Under the pieces are notes generated by a model that saw only the letters and a program-made list of their open reading frames with translations, searched no databases and was not told the origin of the DNA. The translations under genes and the position numbers were made by a program. 64,000 bases of DNA from Blastococcus sp. TML/M2B (lineage in GTDB: Bacteria; Actinomycetota; Actinomycetes; Mycobacteriales; Geodermatophilaceae), in contig NZ_JAENZZ010000002.1 in assembly GCF_016612865.1 (NCBI RefSeq), forward strand, positions 434,001 through 498,000, given 5' to 3'. Positions 33,926 to 41,894 of the stretch are shown here, piece by piece; positions within the stretch are counted from its first letter, which is position 1; every line of letters begins with the position of its first letter.

Positions 33926-35617
33926 TCAGCCGGCCAGCCAGACGTGGCCCCACATGACCTGCGCGGAGGCCGCGCCGTTGCCCCGGGGGCCGCCGTCCGG
34001 GAACACCCAGCCGTCGACGTTCTTGACGGCCTCCCGGGTCGCCATGACCGTCAGCGTCCCGCCGCTGAACGTGTTGGGCACGTTCTCGTTGACGATCAGC
34101 CCGATCTCCTCCACGGCTGCCTTGCGCAGGTCGAGGTCGGTCGTCGTCCGCAGGATGTCCAGCTGCTCGTCGATCTCCGGGCTCTGGAAGGCCGTCATGT
34201 TCAGCGGCCCCTCGGTGAAGGCCGCGTCGAACACGATGTAGGGGTCGCTGTCGGCCCCGACGCGGGTGCATCCTGTGTCGTAGTCGCGCGCCAGCATCTT
34301 CTGGATCCAGGTGGCCTGCTCGACCTGCTCGAGCTCCACCTGGGCGCCCAGCGCACCGTAGAGCGACTGCACCAGCTGGGCGACCTCGTTCAGGCTGGGG
34401 TCGGGCGGGCAGCTGTAGGTGAAGGCGAGGTCGGTGCCGACCGGCTTGCCGTCGGAGCGCTCGGGGTCGTTCACGTACTCGTCGTAGAGCTCCTGCGCCT
34501 TCTCCGGGTCGTAGGACGGGTATGCCTCGGCGACCTTCTCGGAGTAGTAGGGGCTGTCCTCGCTGAAGAACTGCGTCGTCGGCGGGGTGACGCCGGCACC
34601 GCCCAGCACCTCGATGATCGCCTCCTGGTCCAGCGCGTGGGCCAGCGCCCGGCGGACGCGGACGTCGTCGAACGGCGGCTTGCTGGTGTTGAGCGTCCCC
34701 GCGCCGGAATTGCTGCCGAGGTGCTCGTAGCTGTCGATGCCGTCCAGGTCGCGGGCGCGGATGACGGTGCTCTGCCGCAGCGACTGCATCGCGTCGATGT
34801 CACCGCTGCGCAGGCTGGCCAGCCGGGTGTCCTCGTCGGGCATGGGCCGGAACGTGATCTTGTCCAGGTGCGGGAGGCCCGGCTGCCAGTAGTCCTCGTT
34901 CTTCTCGACGACCAGCTGGCTGTCGCGCTGCCAGGAGACGAACCGGAAGGGGCCGGTGCCCACCGGCCGGGCGCCGGCGTCCTCGCCGGCCGCGGCGGCC
35001 GCCGTGGGCGAGAAGGGCCAGCCGGGCGAGGAGATGAGCAGCACCGGGAAGGCGGCGTTGGCCTCCCGCAGCCGGTAGACGACGGTGAGTTGGTCGACGA
35101 CGTCCAGCGCCGTGACCTCGTCGAGCGAGGCGGCGGTGTTCGCCCCCGGCGCGGTCAGGTAGTCGTCGAAGATGGTCTTGAGCGCCTGCGCGTCCAGGGG
35201 CGTGCCGTCGTGGAAGCGCACGCCGGGGCGCAGCGTGAGCGTCCACTCGGTGAGCTCGGCGTTGGGCTCCATCGACTCGGCCAGGTACGGCTCGACCTCG
35301 CCCTCGGCGGTGCGGTGCATGAGCGGGTCGTAGATCGAGTAGGCGACATTCACGCCGGGCTGGTTGAAGGTGCCCTGGCCGGGCAGCCAGCTGCTGGTCT
35401 CCGCTTCCAGGCCCACGACGATCTCGCCGCCGTCGACCGGGTCGCCCTGCTCCGAGACGTCGGTGACCGCACCGACCTCCCGCTCCCCGCCGCCGTCGCC
35501 GCCCCCGTCGTCGTCCCCACCGCCGCAGGCGGCGGAGCCGAGCAGCAGGGCCGCCAGGCCGGCCGAGACGACGACCCGCGTCCACGGGCCGTCCTGCGGA
35601 CGTCGATGTCCTCGCAT
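33926..35617 (-). CDS. Solute-binding lipoprotein SBP2 (SBP_bac_5)
   Basis: A 563-residue paralogue of SBP1. The signal and lipobox (LAALLLGSAACGGG) are followed by a long Gly/Asp linker (DDDGGGDGGGEREVG). The mature part keeps GTGPFRFVSW, the two extra Cys (YSCPPDPSLNE; TGCTRVGAD) and the ending MWGHVWLAG. It differs from SBP1 in the segment around NEVAQLVQSLYGALGAQ, part of the likely ligand lobe. The ATG at 35617 has GGGGAG seven bases upstream. It has its own upstream element and terminator and no permease of its own, so it presumably uses the DppBCDF-like complex. Confidence 0.92.
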   Translation of the reverse strand: MRGHRRPQDGPWTRVVVSAGLAALLLGSAACGGGDDDGGGDGGGEREVGAVTDVSEQGDPVDGGEIVVGLEAETSSWLPGQGTFNQPGVNVAYSIYDPLMHRTAEGEVEPYLAESMEPNAELTEWTLTLRPGVRFHDGTPLDAQALKTIFDDYLTAPGANTAASLDEVTALDVVDQLTVVYRLREANAAFPVLLISSPGWPFSPTAAAAAGEDAGARPVGTGPFRFVSWQRDSQLVVEKNEDYWQPGLPHLDKITFRPMPDEDTRLASLRSGDIDAMQSLRQSTVIRARDLDGIDSYEHLGSNSGAGTLNTSKPPFDDVRVRRALAHALDQEAIIEVLGGAGVTPPTTQFFSEDSPYYSEKVAEAYPSYDPEKAQELYDEYVNDPERSDGKPVGTDLAFTYSCPPDPSLNEVAQLVQSLYGALGAQVELEQVEQATWIQKMLARDYDTGCTRVGADSDPYIVFDAAFTEGPLNMTAFQSPEIDEQLDILRTTTDLDLRKAAVEEIGLIVNENVPNTFSGGTLTVMATREAVKNVDGWVFPDGGPRGNGAASAQVMWGHVWLAG

Positions 35618-35705
35618 GTGGATCTCCCCGACCGGAGGTGCGTACCGCACGACGACGCCGTGAAGGCCGGCGCGTCGACGCGTGCGCGCCGATGCGCGCG
35701 GACGC

Positions 35706-35781
35706 AGTGTGACCCACGCAGTGAGCCACGTCACCACGTGTCGACGTGTGTCGCGGATCGCCCGGGCCCCGACGCACGACG
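35706..35781 (-). promoter_or_regulatory. Conserved upstream element of SBP2
   Basis: The most diverged copy. The proximal block on the minus strand has CGTGGTGACGTGGCTCACTG then GTGGGTCACACT and ends 89 bp before the ATG. The distal block GTCGTGCG is about 156 bp before it. The 35618-35994 gap holds only this element and the SBP3 terminator; I see no gene in it. Confidence 0.5.
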
Positions 35782-35944
35782 GCCTCCGACCCGACGACGA
35801 GCTCGCCGTCGACGGGCTCCTGAACGGGCGCCGAGGTGCTCGCACGCATCGTCGGGGACGTGCGCGTGGCTGCCCACCGCAGCAGCGTGCGCCAGGAGGT
35901 GACCTGGGTCAGCGCCGCACGCGGGAGCGCCGTGGCGGAACGCG

Positions 35945-35979
35945 ACGGCGGCCCGGGCGCGGTGCGCCCGGGCCGCCGT
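35945..35979 (-). terminator. Terminator after SBP3
   Basis: Perfect 16-bp stem (35945-35960 / 35964-35979) around the core GGCCCGGGCGC, 3-nt loop, 15 bp past the SBP3 stop. The core is shared with the terminators of SBP4, SBP5 and SBP6. Confidence 0.8.
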
Positions 35980-35994
35980 GGGCGAGGTCGGAGC

Positions 35995-37675
35995 CTAGTC
36001 GGCCAGCCAGGCGTGGCCCCACATGGCGGAGCCGCTCGGGACGCCGTCACCCGGCGTACCGTCCGGGAACGTCCAGCCGTCGACGTTCTTGACCACTTCC
36101 CGCACCGCGATGTCGGTCAGGTTGTGGCCGGTGAAGAGGTTCGGCACGTTCTCCGAGACCTCCATGCTGATCGCCTCCACCGCATCCTTGCGCGCCTCGA
36201 GGTCCGTCGTGGTGCGGAGCACCTGGAGTTGTTCGTCGATCTCCGGGCTGGTGTAACCGGTGAAGTTCAGCGCGCCCGGGGTGAAGGCCCGACTGAGGGT
36301 GAACCCCGGATCGGCCTGGCTGCCGGCCCGGAAGCACTGGACGTCGTAGTCCTTCGCGATGGCGTTCTGGATGTGAGCTGCCTGCTCGACGGTGTTGAGG
36401 CTCACCTCCATGCCGAGCGAGCTCCAGAACGACTGGTAGAGCTGGGAGAGCTCGTTGAGGCTGGGGTCGGGCGGGCAGTTGAACGTGAACGAGAGGTCGG
36501 TTCCCACCGGCTGGCCGTCGGAGCGCTGCGGGTCGTTGATGTACTCGTCGTAGAGCTCCTGGGCCCGCTCCACGTCGTAGGTGGGGAATGCCTCCGCCGC
36601 CTCCTCGGAGTAGAACGGGCTGTCCGGGCTGAAGTACTGGGTGGCCTCCGGCGTCAGGCCGGTGCCGCCGAGCACGTCGATCAGCGCCGGCTGGTCGATC
36701 GCGTGGGCCAGGGCCTGGCGCACCCGGACGTCGTCGAACGGCGGCCGGGTGGTGTTGATCAGCGAGACGGTGCTGCTGTTGCCCAGGTACTCGTAGTTGT
36801 CCACGCCGTCGAACTCACGGGCGCGTCCGACGGTGCTCTGCCGCAGGGTCTGCAGCGCGTCGATGTCGCCGCTCTGCAGGCTGGACAGCCGGGTGTCCTC
36901 GTCGGGGATCGGGCGGAAGGTGATCTTGTCCAGGTGGGGTAGCCCCTCTTGCCAGTAGTTCTCGTTCCGCTCCACCACCAGGGCGCTGTCCCGCTGCCAG
37001 CTGACGAACCGGAAGGGGCCGGTGCCGACCGGGTTGGCCCCGGCGTCCGGGCCGGCGGCGGCCGCGGCGGTGGGCGAGAACGGCATGCCCGAGGCGCTGG
37101 TGAGCACGTCGGGGAAGGCGGCATCGGGCGCGGCGAGGTTGTACCGCACGGTCAGGTCGTCCACCACGTCCAGCGAGGTCACCGCGGCCAGGGAGGCGGC
37201 CACGTTGGACGTCGGCGCGGTCAGGTACTCGTCGAAGTTGCTCTTGAGCGCCTCGGCGTTCAACGGCGTGCCGTCGTGGAACTGGACGTCCGGTCGCAGC
37301 GTCAGCGTCCAGACGGTGAGCTCCTCGTTGGGCTCCATGGACTCGGCGAGGTAGGGCTTGAGCTCGCCGTCCGCCGTGCGCTTCATCAGCGGGTCGTAGA
37401 TGGCGAACGCCACGTTGGTGCCCGGCTCGGCGAACAAACCCTCCCCGGGCAGCCAGCTGTTGGTCTCCGCCTCCAGGCCGATCGTGATCTCACCGCCCTC
37501 GACCGGCTCGCCCTGCTCGGAGATCTCGGTCGGTCCCCGCTCCCCCGGACGACGTGTCCTCGTTCCCGCCGTCGTCACCGCCACAGGCGGCCGTGCCGAG
37601 CAGCAGTGCCGCGGCCCCCATCGAGGCGAGCCTGCGCCTCCAGGGACGTCTCGTCGGGCGGCGAAGTCCTCGCAT
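35995..37675 (-). CDS. Solute-binding lipoprotein SBP3 (SBP_bac_5), frameshifted just after the signal peptide
   Basis: The natural start is the ATG at 37675 (GAGGAG seven bases upstream), giving a signal peptide with RRPTRRPWRRRLASMG and lipobox LLLGTAACGG. After the linker DTSSG the frame breaks in a run of five C (37542-37546); deleting one base joins it to RGPTEISEQG and the rest of a protein of about 559 residues. The mature domain has GTGPFRFVSW, FNCPPDPSLNE and CFRAGS (second conserved Cys), ending MWGHAWLAD. It groups with SBP4: both have TPEATQYFSPDSP and FTGYTSPEID-type segments absent from the others, so it probably binds a different ligand from SBP1/2/5. Confidence 0.88.
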
Positions 37676-37758
37676 GTCCACACTCCTCACAGCAGATGCG
37701 CCAGGCCCCGGCAGCCGGTCGACCAGCGCGTTGGCAGCGCCCTCGGGGGCGTGGTCGG

Positions 37759-37837
37759 AGTGTGGACCACGACTGTGAACTGCGCCACCGGGCCGGCGCA
37801 CGGCTCGATGCCAAGTCTGTGTGACGCAGCACACAAC
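37759..37837 (-). promoter_or_regulatory. Conserved upstream element of SBP3
   Basis: The proximal block on the minus strand has CGGTGGCGCAGTTCACAG then GTGGTCCACACT and ends 84 bp before the ATG. The distal block GTTGTGTGC is about 154 bp before it. The DNA around the proximal block is nearly the same as upstream of SBP4. Confidence 0.55.
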
Positions 37838-37872
37838 CCTGCCCGCCGGGTGACCCGTCCGGGTGGCGGATG

Positions 37873-37909
37873 CACGACGGCCCGGGCGCGGTGCGCCCGG
37901 GCCGTCGTG
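37873..37909 (-). terminator. Terminator after SBP4
   Basis: Perfect 17-bp stem with 3-nt loop (core GGCCCGGGCGC), 14 bp past the SBP4 stop. Confidence 0.8.
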
Positions 37910-37922
37910 ACGAGGTCAGGGC

Positions 37923-39599
37923 CTAGTCGGCCAGCCAGACGAAGCCCCACATGGTGGTGGCGTCCGCCGCCCCGTTCCCCATCGTGCCGTCGGGGAAGGT
38001 CCAGCCGTCGACGTTCTTCACCTCGTCGCGCACGGCCACGTCGGTGAGCGTGTACCCGGTGAAGACGTTGGGCACGTTCTCGGCCAGGTCGAGGCTGATC
38101 TCCTCGACCGCGGCCCGCCGCGCTTCCACGCCCGTGGTCGTGCGGAGGATCTCCAGGTTCTCGTCGATCACCGGGCTCGTGTAGCCGGTGACGTTGAGTG
38201 GGCCGGGGGTGAACGCATCCCCGAGCACGACGTAGGGGTCCCGCTGGGAGCCGACCCGGTAGCACTGGGCGTCGTAGTCCTTGGCGAGCGCGTTCTGGAT
38301 GTGGGCGGCCTGCTCCACCGTGTTGAGCTGCACGTCCATGCCCAGCGCGCTCCAGAACGACTGGTAGAGCTGGGAGAGCTCGTTGAGGCTGGGGTCGGGC
38401 GGGCAGTTGTAGGTGAAGGAGAGGTCAGTGCCCACCGGTTGCCCGTCGGAGCGCTCCGGGTCGTTGATGTAGTCGTCGTAGAGCTCCTGGGCCCGCTCCA
38501 CGTCGTAGGTCGGGTACGCCTCGGCCGCCTTCTCCGAGTAGTAGGGGCTGTCCGGGCTGAAGTACTGGGTGGCCTCCGGGGTCAGCCCGGTGCCGCCGAG
38601 TACGTCGATGAGCGCCGGCTGGTCGATGGAGTACGCCAGCGCCTGCCGCACCCGCACGTCGTCGAACGGCGGCCTGGAGGTGTTGATCAGCGACACACCG
38701 CTGTTGTTGCCCAGGAACTCGTAGTTGTCCACGCCGTCGAACTCCCGGGCACGCGCCACGGTGCTCTGCCGCAGCGTCTGCAGCGCGTGGATGTCACCGC
38801 TCTGCAGGCTTGCCAGCCGGGTGTCCTCGTCCGGGATCGGCCGGAAGGTGATCCCGTCGAGGTAGGGCAGGCCCTCCTGCCAGTAGTCCTCGTTGCGTTC
38901 CACCTCCAGTGCGCTGTCCCGCTGCCAGCTGACGAACCTGAACGGGCCGGTCCCCACCGGGTTGGCGCCGGCGTCCGGACCGAACCGTGCGGCCGCGGTC
39001 GGCGAGAACGGCCAGCCCGGGGCAAGCGTGAGGACGTCGGGGAAGGCGGCGTTGGGCGCCTCGAGGACGTAACGCACGGTGAGGTCGTCCACGACCTCCA
39101 GCGAGGTCACCTCGGCCAGCGTGGTGGCGACGTTCGACGTCGGGGCCGTGAGGTAGGTGTCGAAGATGGTCTTCAGCGCCTGGGCGTTCAGCGGGGTGCC
39201 GTCATGGAAGAGCACGTCGGGACGCAACGTCAGCGTCCACTGGCTGAGGTCCTCGTTGGGCTCCATCGACTCGGCGAGGTAGGGCTGGAGCTCACCGTCC
39301 TCCGAGCGCTTGATCAACGGGTCGTAGATGGCATAGGCGACCGTGGTGCCCGGGTTGCCGAAGCTGCCCTCACCCGGGAGCCAGCTGTTGGTCTCCGCCT
39401 CCAGGCCCACCTCGATGGTTCCCCCGGTGACCGGCTCGCCCTGCTCGGAGATCTCATCCGACTGGGCCCCACCGCTCGAGTCACCCCCGTCCCCGTCATC
39501 ACCGCCACAAGCGGCCGCGCCCAGCAGCAGAGCCGCGGCCCCGAGCGAGACGACGGAACGCCTCCAGGGCCGTCTCGTCGGGCGGTGCATTGCTCGCAT
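37923..39599 (-). CDS. Solute-binding lipoprotein SBP4 (SBP_bac_5)
   Basis: A 558-residue intact paralogue. The signal peptide has RRPTRRPWRRSVVSLG and lipobox LLLGAAACGG. The mature domain has GTGPFRFVSW, YNCPPDPSLNE and CYRVGSQRDPYVV, ending MWGFVWLAD. It is closest to SBP3 (shared TPEATQYFSPDSP and TVEQAAHIQNA). The ATG at 39599 has GAGGAG seven bases upstream; an in-frame codon further up would lengthen it by five residues. It forms its own transcription unit. Family-5 proteins bind peptides, nickel, glycine betaine or sugars; the ligand is not predicted. Confidence 0.92.
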   Translation of the reverse strand: MRAMHRPTRRPWRRSVVSLGAAALLLGAAACGGDDGDGGDSSGGAQSDEISEQGEPVTGGTIEVGLEAETNSWLPGEGSFGNPGTTVAYAIYDPLIKRSEDGELQPYLAESMEPNEDLSQWTLTLRPDVLFHDGTPLNAQALKTIFDTYLTAPTSNVATTLAEVTSLEVVDDLTVRYVLEAPNAAFPDVLTLAPGWPFSPTAAARFGPDAGANPVGTGPFRFVSWQRDSALEVERNEDYWQEGLPYLDGITFRPIPDEDTRLASLQSGDIHALQTLRQSTVARAREFDGVDNYEFLGNNSGVSLINTSRPPFDDVRVRQALAYSIDQPALIDVLGGTGLTPEATQYFSPDSPYYSEKAAEAYPTYDVERAQELYDDYINDPERSDGQPVGTDLSFTYNCPPDPSLNELSQLYQSFWSALGMDVQLNTVEQAAHIQNALAKDYDAQCYRVGSQRDPYVVLGDAFTPGPLNVTGYTSPVIDENLEILRTTTGVEARRAAVEEISLDLAENVPNVFTGYTLTDVAVRDEVKNVDGWTFPDGTMGNGAADATTMWGFVWLAD

Positions 39600-39681
39600 C
39601 TCCACACTCCTCAACCAGTTCCGGCTGCCCGGCCTGCCGGCCGGGCGGCGCGTCCTCGGCGCCCTCGGGGGCGTCCTGGGA

Positions 39682-39762
39682 AGTGTGGCCCCTACTCGTG
39701 ATCTGCGTCACTGAGCGACCCGCCACACCGCCGATCCCCTGGGTGAGGCGTTGCGCACAACG
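39682..39762 (-). promoter_or_regulatory. Conserved upstream element of SBP4
   Basis: The proximal block on the minus strand has GTGGCGGGTCGCTCAGTGA then CGAGTAGGGGCCACACT and ends 83 bp before the ATG. The distal block CGTTGTGCG (complement of 39754-39762) starts 155 bp before it. The 39600-39970 gap holds this element, the SBP5 terminator and about 150 bp with no recognisable feature. Confidence 0.6.
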
Positions 39763-39916
39763 GCGTGCCGTGCTCGTACCGGTCGGGCAGGGAACGCAGC
39801 GGCCCGGACGGGGGTCTGCACCGCAGTGACGCGCGTCGCCCTGCGCTGCCGCCACGCAGAGTCCGTCACGCGCTGTGCACAGCCGTTGCCCTGTCCGTGC
39901 AGCTCCGGGACCTGCA

Positions 39917-39951
39917 CAGCGGCCCGGGCGAGGATCCCGCCCGGGCCGCTG
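39917..39951 (-). terminator. Terminator after SBP5
   Basis: Perfect 14-bp stem CAGCGGCCCGGGCG / CGCCCGGGCCGCTG with a 7-nt loop, 19 bp past the SBP5 stop. Confidence 0.8.
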
Positions 39952-39970
39952 CGTGGTGCGGAGCGTCAGA

Positions 39971-41645
39971 TCAGTCGGTGACCCACACGTGTCCCCACAT
40001 GACCTGCGAGTTGCTGGCACCGTTCCCCGCCGTGCCGTCCGGGAAGACCCAGCCGTCGAGGTTCTTCACCGCGTCGCGGGTGGCCATGACCGTCAGGGTG
40101 CCGGCGGTGAAGGTGTTGGGCACGTTCTCGTTGATCACTTCGCCGATGGCCTCGACGGCCGCCTTGCGCGCGTCGATGTCGGTCGTCGTCTTCAGGATCT
40201 CCAGCTGCTCGTCGATCTGCGGGCTCTGGAAGGCAGTCATGTTCAGCGGGTTCTCCTGGAAGGCCTGGCTGAACACGATGTACGGGTCGCGGTCGGCACC
40301 CACGCGGGTGCAGCCGGCCTCGTAGTCACGGGCGAGCATGTCCTGGATCCAGGCGGCCTGCTCGGTCTGCTGGAGCTCGACCTCGGCACCCAGTGCGCTG
40401 AAGAATGCCTGGTATAGCTGCGAGAGCTCGTTGAGGCTCGGGTCCGGCGGGCACTGGAAGGTGAAGGAGATCGGCTCGCCGACCGCCTTGCCGTCGGAGC
40501 GGTCGGCGTCGTTCACGTACTCGTCGTTAGAGCTCCTGGGCCTTCTCCGGGTCGTACTTCGGGTAGCTCTCCTCGAGGGCCTCCGAGTAGTACGGGCTGT
40601 CCGGGCTGAAGAACTGCGTCTGCGGCGGGGTGACGCCGGCGCCACCGAGGACCTCGATCAGCGCCTCCTGATCCATGGCGTAGGCCATGGCCCGGCGGAC
40701 GCGGACGTCGTCGAACGGCGGCTTGCTGGTGTTCATCGTCATGGCACCGGAGTTGCTGCCCAGGTGTTCGTAGTTGCTGACGCCGTCGAGCTCGCGCGCC
40801 TTCACCACGGTGCTCTGCCGCAGGGACTGCAGGACGTCGATGTCACCGGTCTGCAGGCTGGACAGACGGGTGTCCTCGTCCGGGATCGGCCGGAAGGTGA
40901 TCTTGTCCAGGTGCGGGAGACCCTCCTGCCAGTAGTTCTCGTTCTTCTCGACGACCAGGTTGCTGTCGCGTTGCCAGGAGACGAAGCGGAACGGGCCGGT
41001 GCCCACGGGGTTGGCGCCGGCGTCGGCGCCCGCGGCGGCCGCCGCGGTCGGCGAGAACGGCCAGCCGGCGGCCGTGACGAGCTCGTCCGGGAACGCCGAG
41101 TTCGGCCCGGACAGCCGGTACACGACGGTGAGGTCGTCCACCACGTCCAGGGCGGTGACCTGCGCGAGGCTGGCGGCCAGGCGCGAGTCGGGGGCGGTCA
41201 GGTAGTCGTCGAAGACAGTCTTGAGCGCCTGGGCGTTCAGCGGGGTGCCGTCGTGGAACTGCACGCCGGGACGCAGCGTGAGCGTCCACTCGGTGAGCTC
41301 GGCGTTGGGCTCCATCGTCTCGGCGAGGTAGGGCTCGACCGAGCCGTCCTCGGTGCGGTGCATCAGCGGGTCGTAGATCGCGTAGGCGACGTTCGTCCCC
41401 GGCTGGTTGAAGGTGCCCTCGCTCGGCAGCCAACTGTTGGTCTCGGCCTCCAGGCCGACGGTGAGCTCGCCGCCCTCGACCGGGTCCCCGGCCTCGCCGA
41501 CGTCGGTGACCGCGCCGGCCTCGGCGTCGGTGTCGTCCGATTCGCCCCCACCGCAGGCTGCGGTCCCCAGCAGGAGACCTGCCAGGCCCGCGGCCACGAG
41601 CGCGCGCTTCCACGGGCACCTCATCGGGCGCCGGTGTCGTTGCAT
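39971..41645 (-). CDS. Solute-binding lipoprotein SBP5 (SBP_bac_5), frameshifted
   Basis: Start ATG 41645 (AGGGG eight bases upstream), signal with lipobox LLLGTAACGGG. The frame breaks at 40527-40529, where an extra T makes a premature TAA right after KAQEL. The sister genes read TCGTCGTAGAGC where this one reads TCGTCGTTAGAGC, so deleting that base restores YDEYVND and a protein of about 557 residues ending MWGHVWVTD. Both extra Cys are present (FQCPPDPSLNE; AGCTRVGAD). It is very close to SBP1 across the C-terminal lobe (QQTEQAAWIQDM in both). Confidence 0.88.
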
Positions 41646-41738
41646 GTGTTGTACCCCTAGACCAGTTGCGTGTGGCACCGCGACGCAGGACCCGGGAGCG
41701 GGCACGTCGAGGCGCGGGCGCACGAAGCGCCTGGTCGC

Positions 41739-41818
41739 AGTCTCCCCGCGGACATGCGGAGAGTCATTGGGCGGCTCGCCACCGTCACTGAGGGTGACAC
41801 CCGGCGATCCGCACAGCG
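41739..41818 (-). promoter_or_regulatory. Conserved upstream element of SBP5
   Basis: The proximal block on the minus strand has GTGGCGAGCCGCCCAATGA and GGGGAGACT and ends 94 bp before the ATG. The distal block CGCTGTGCG starts 165 bp before it. The palindromic GGCGAGCCGCC is the same as upstream of SBP1. Confidence 0.58.
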
Positions 41819-41849
41819 GGGTCGGTGTGCTAGTCGGCGCGCAGCACGG

Positions 41850-41877
41850 CGGCCCGGGCGGGAATCCGCCCGGGCCG
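41850..41877 (-). terminator. Terminator after SBP6
   Basis: CGGCCCGGGCGG pairs with CCGCCCGGGCCG around a 4-nt loop, 17 bp past the SBP6 stop, with the same core as the other array terminators. Confidence 0.78.
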
Positions 41878-41894
41878 TCGTCCGATCGGAGGGA

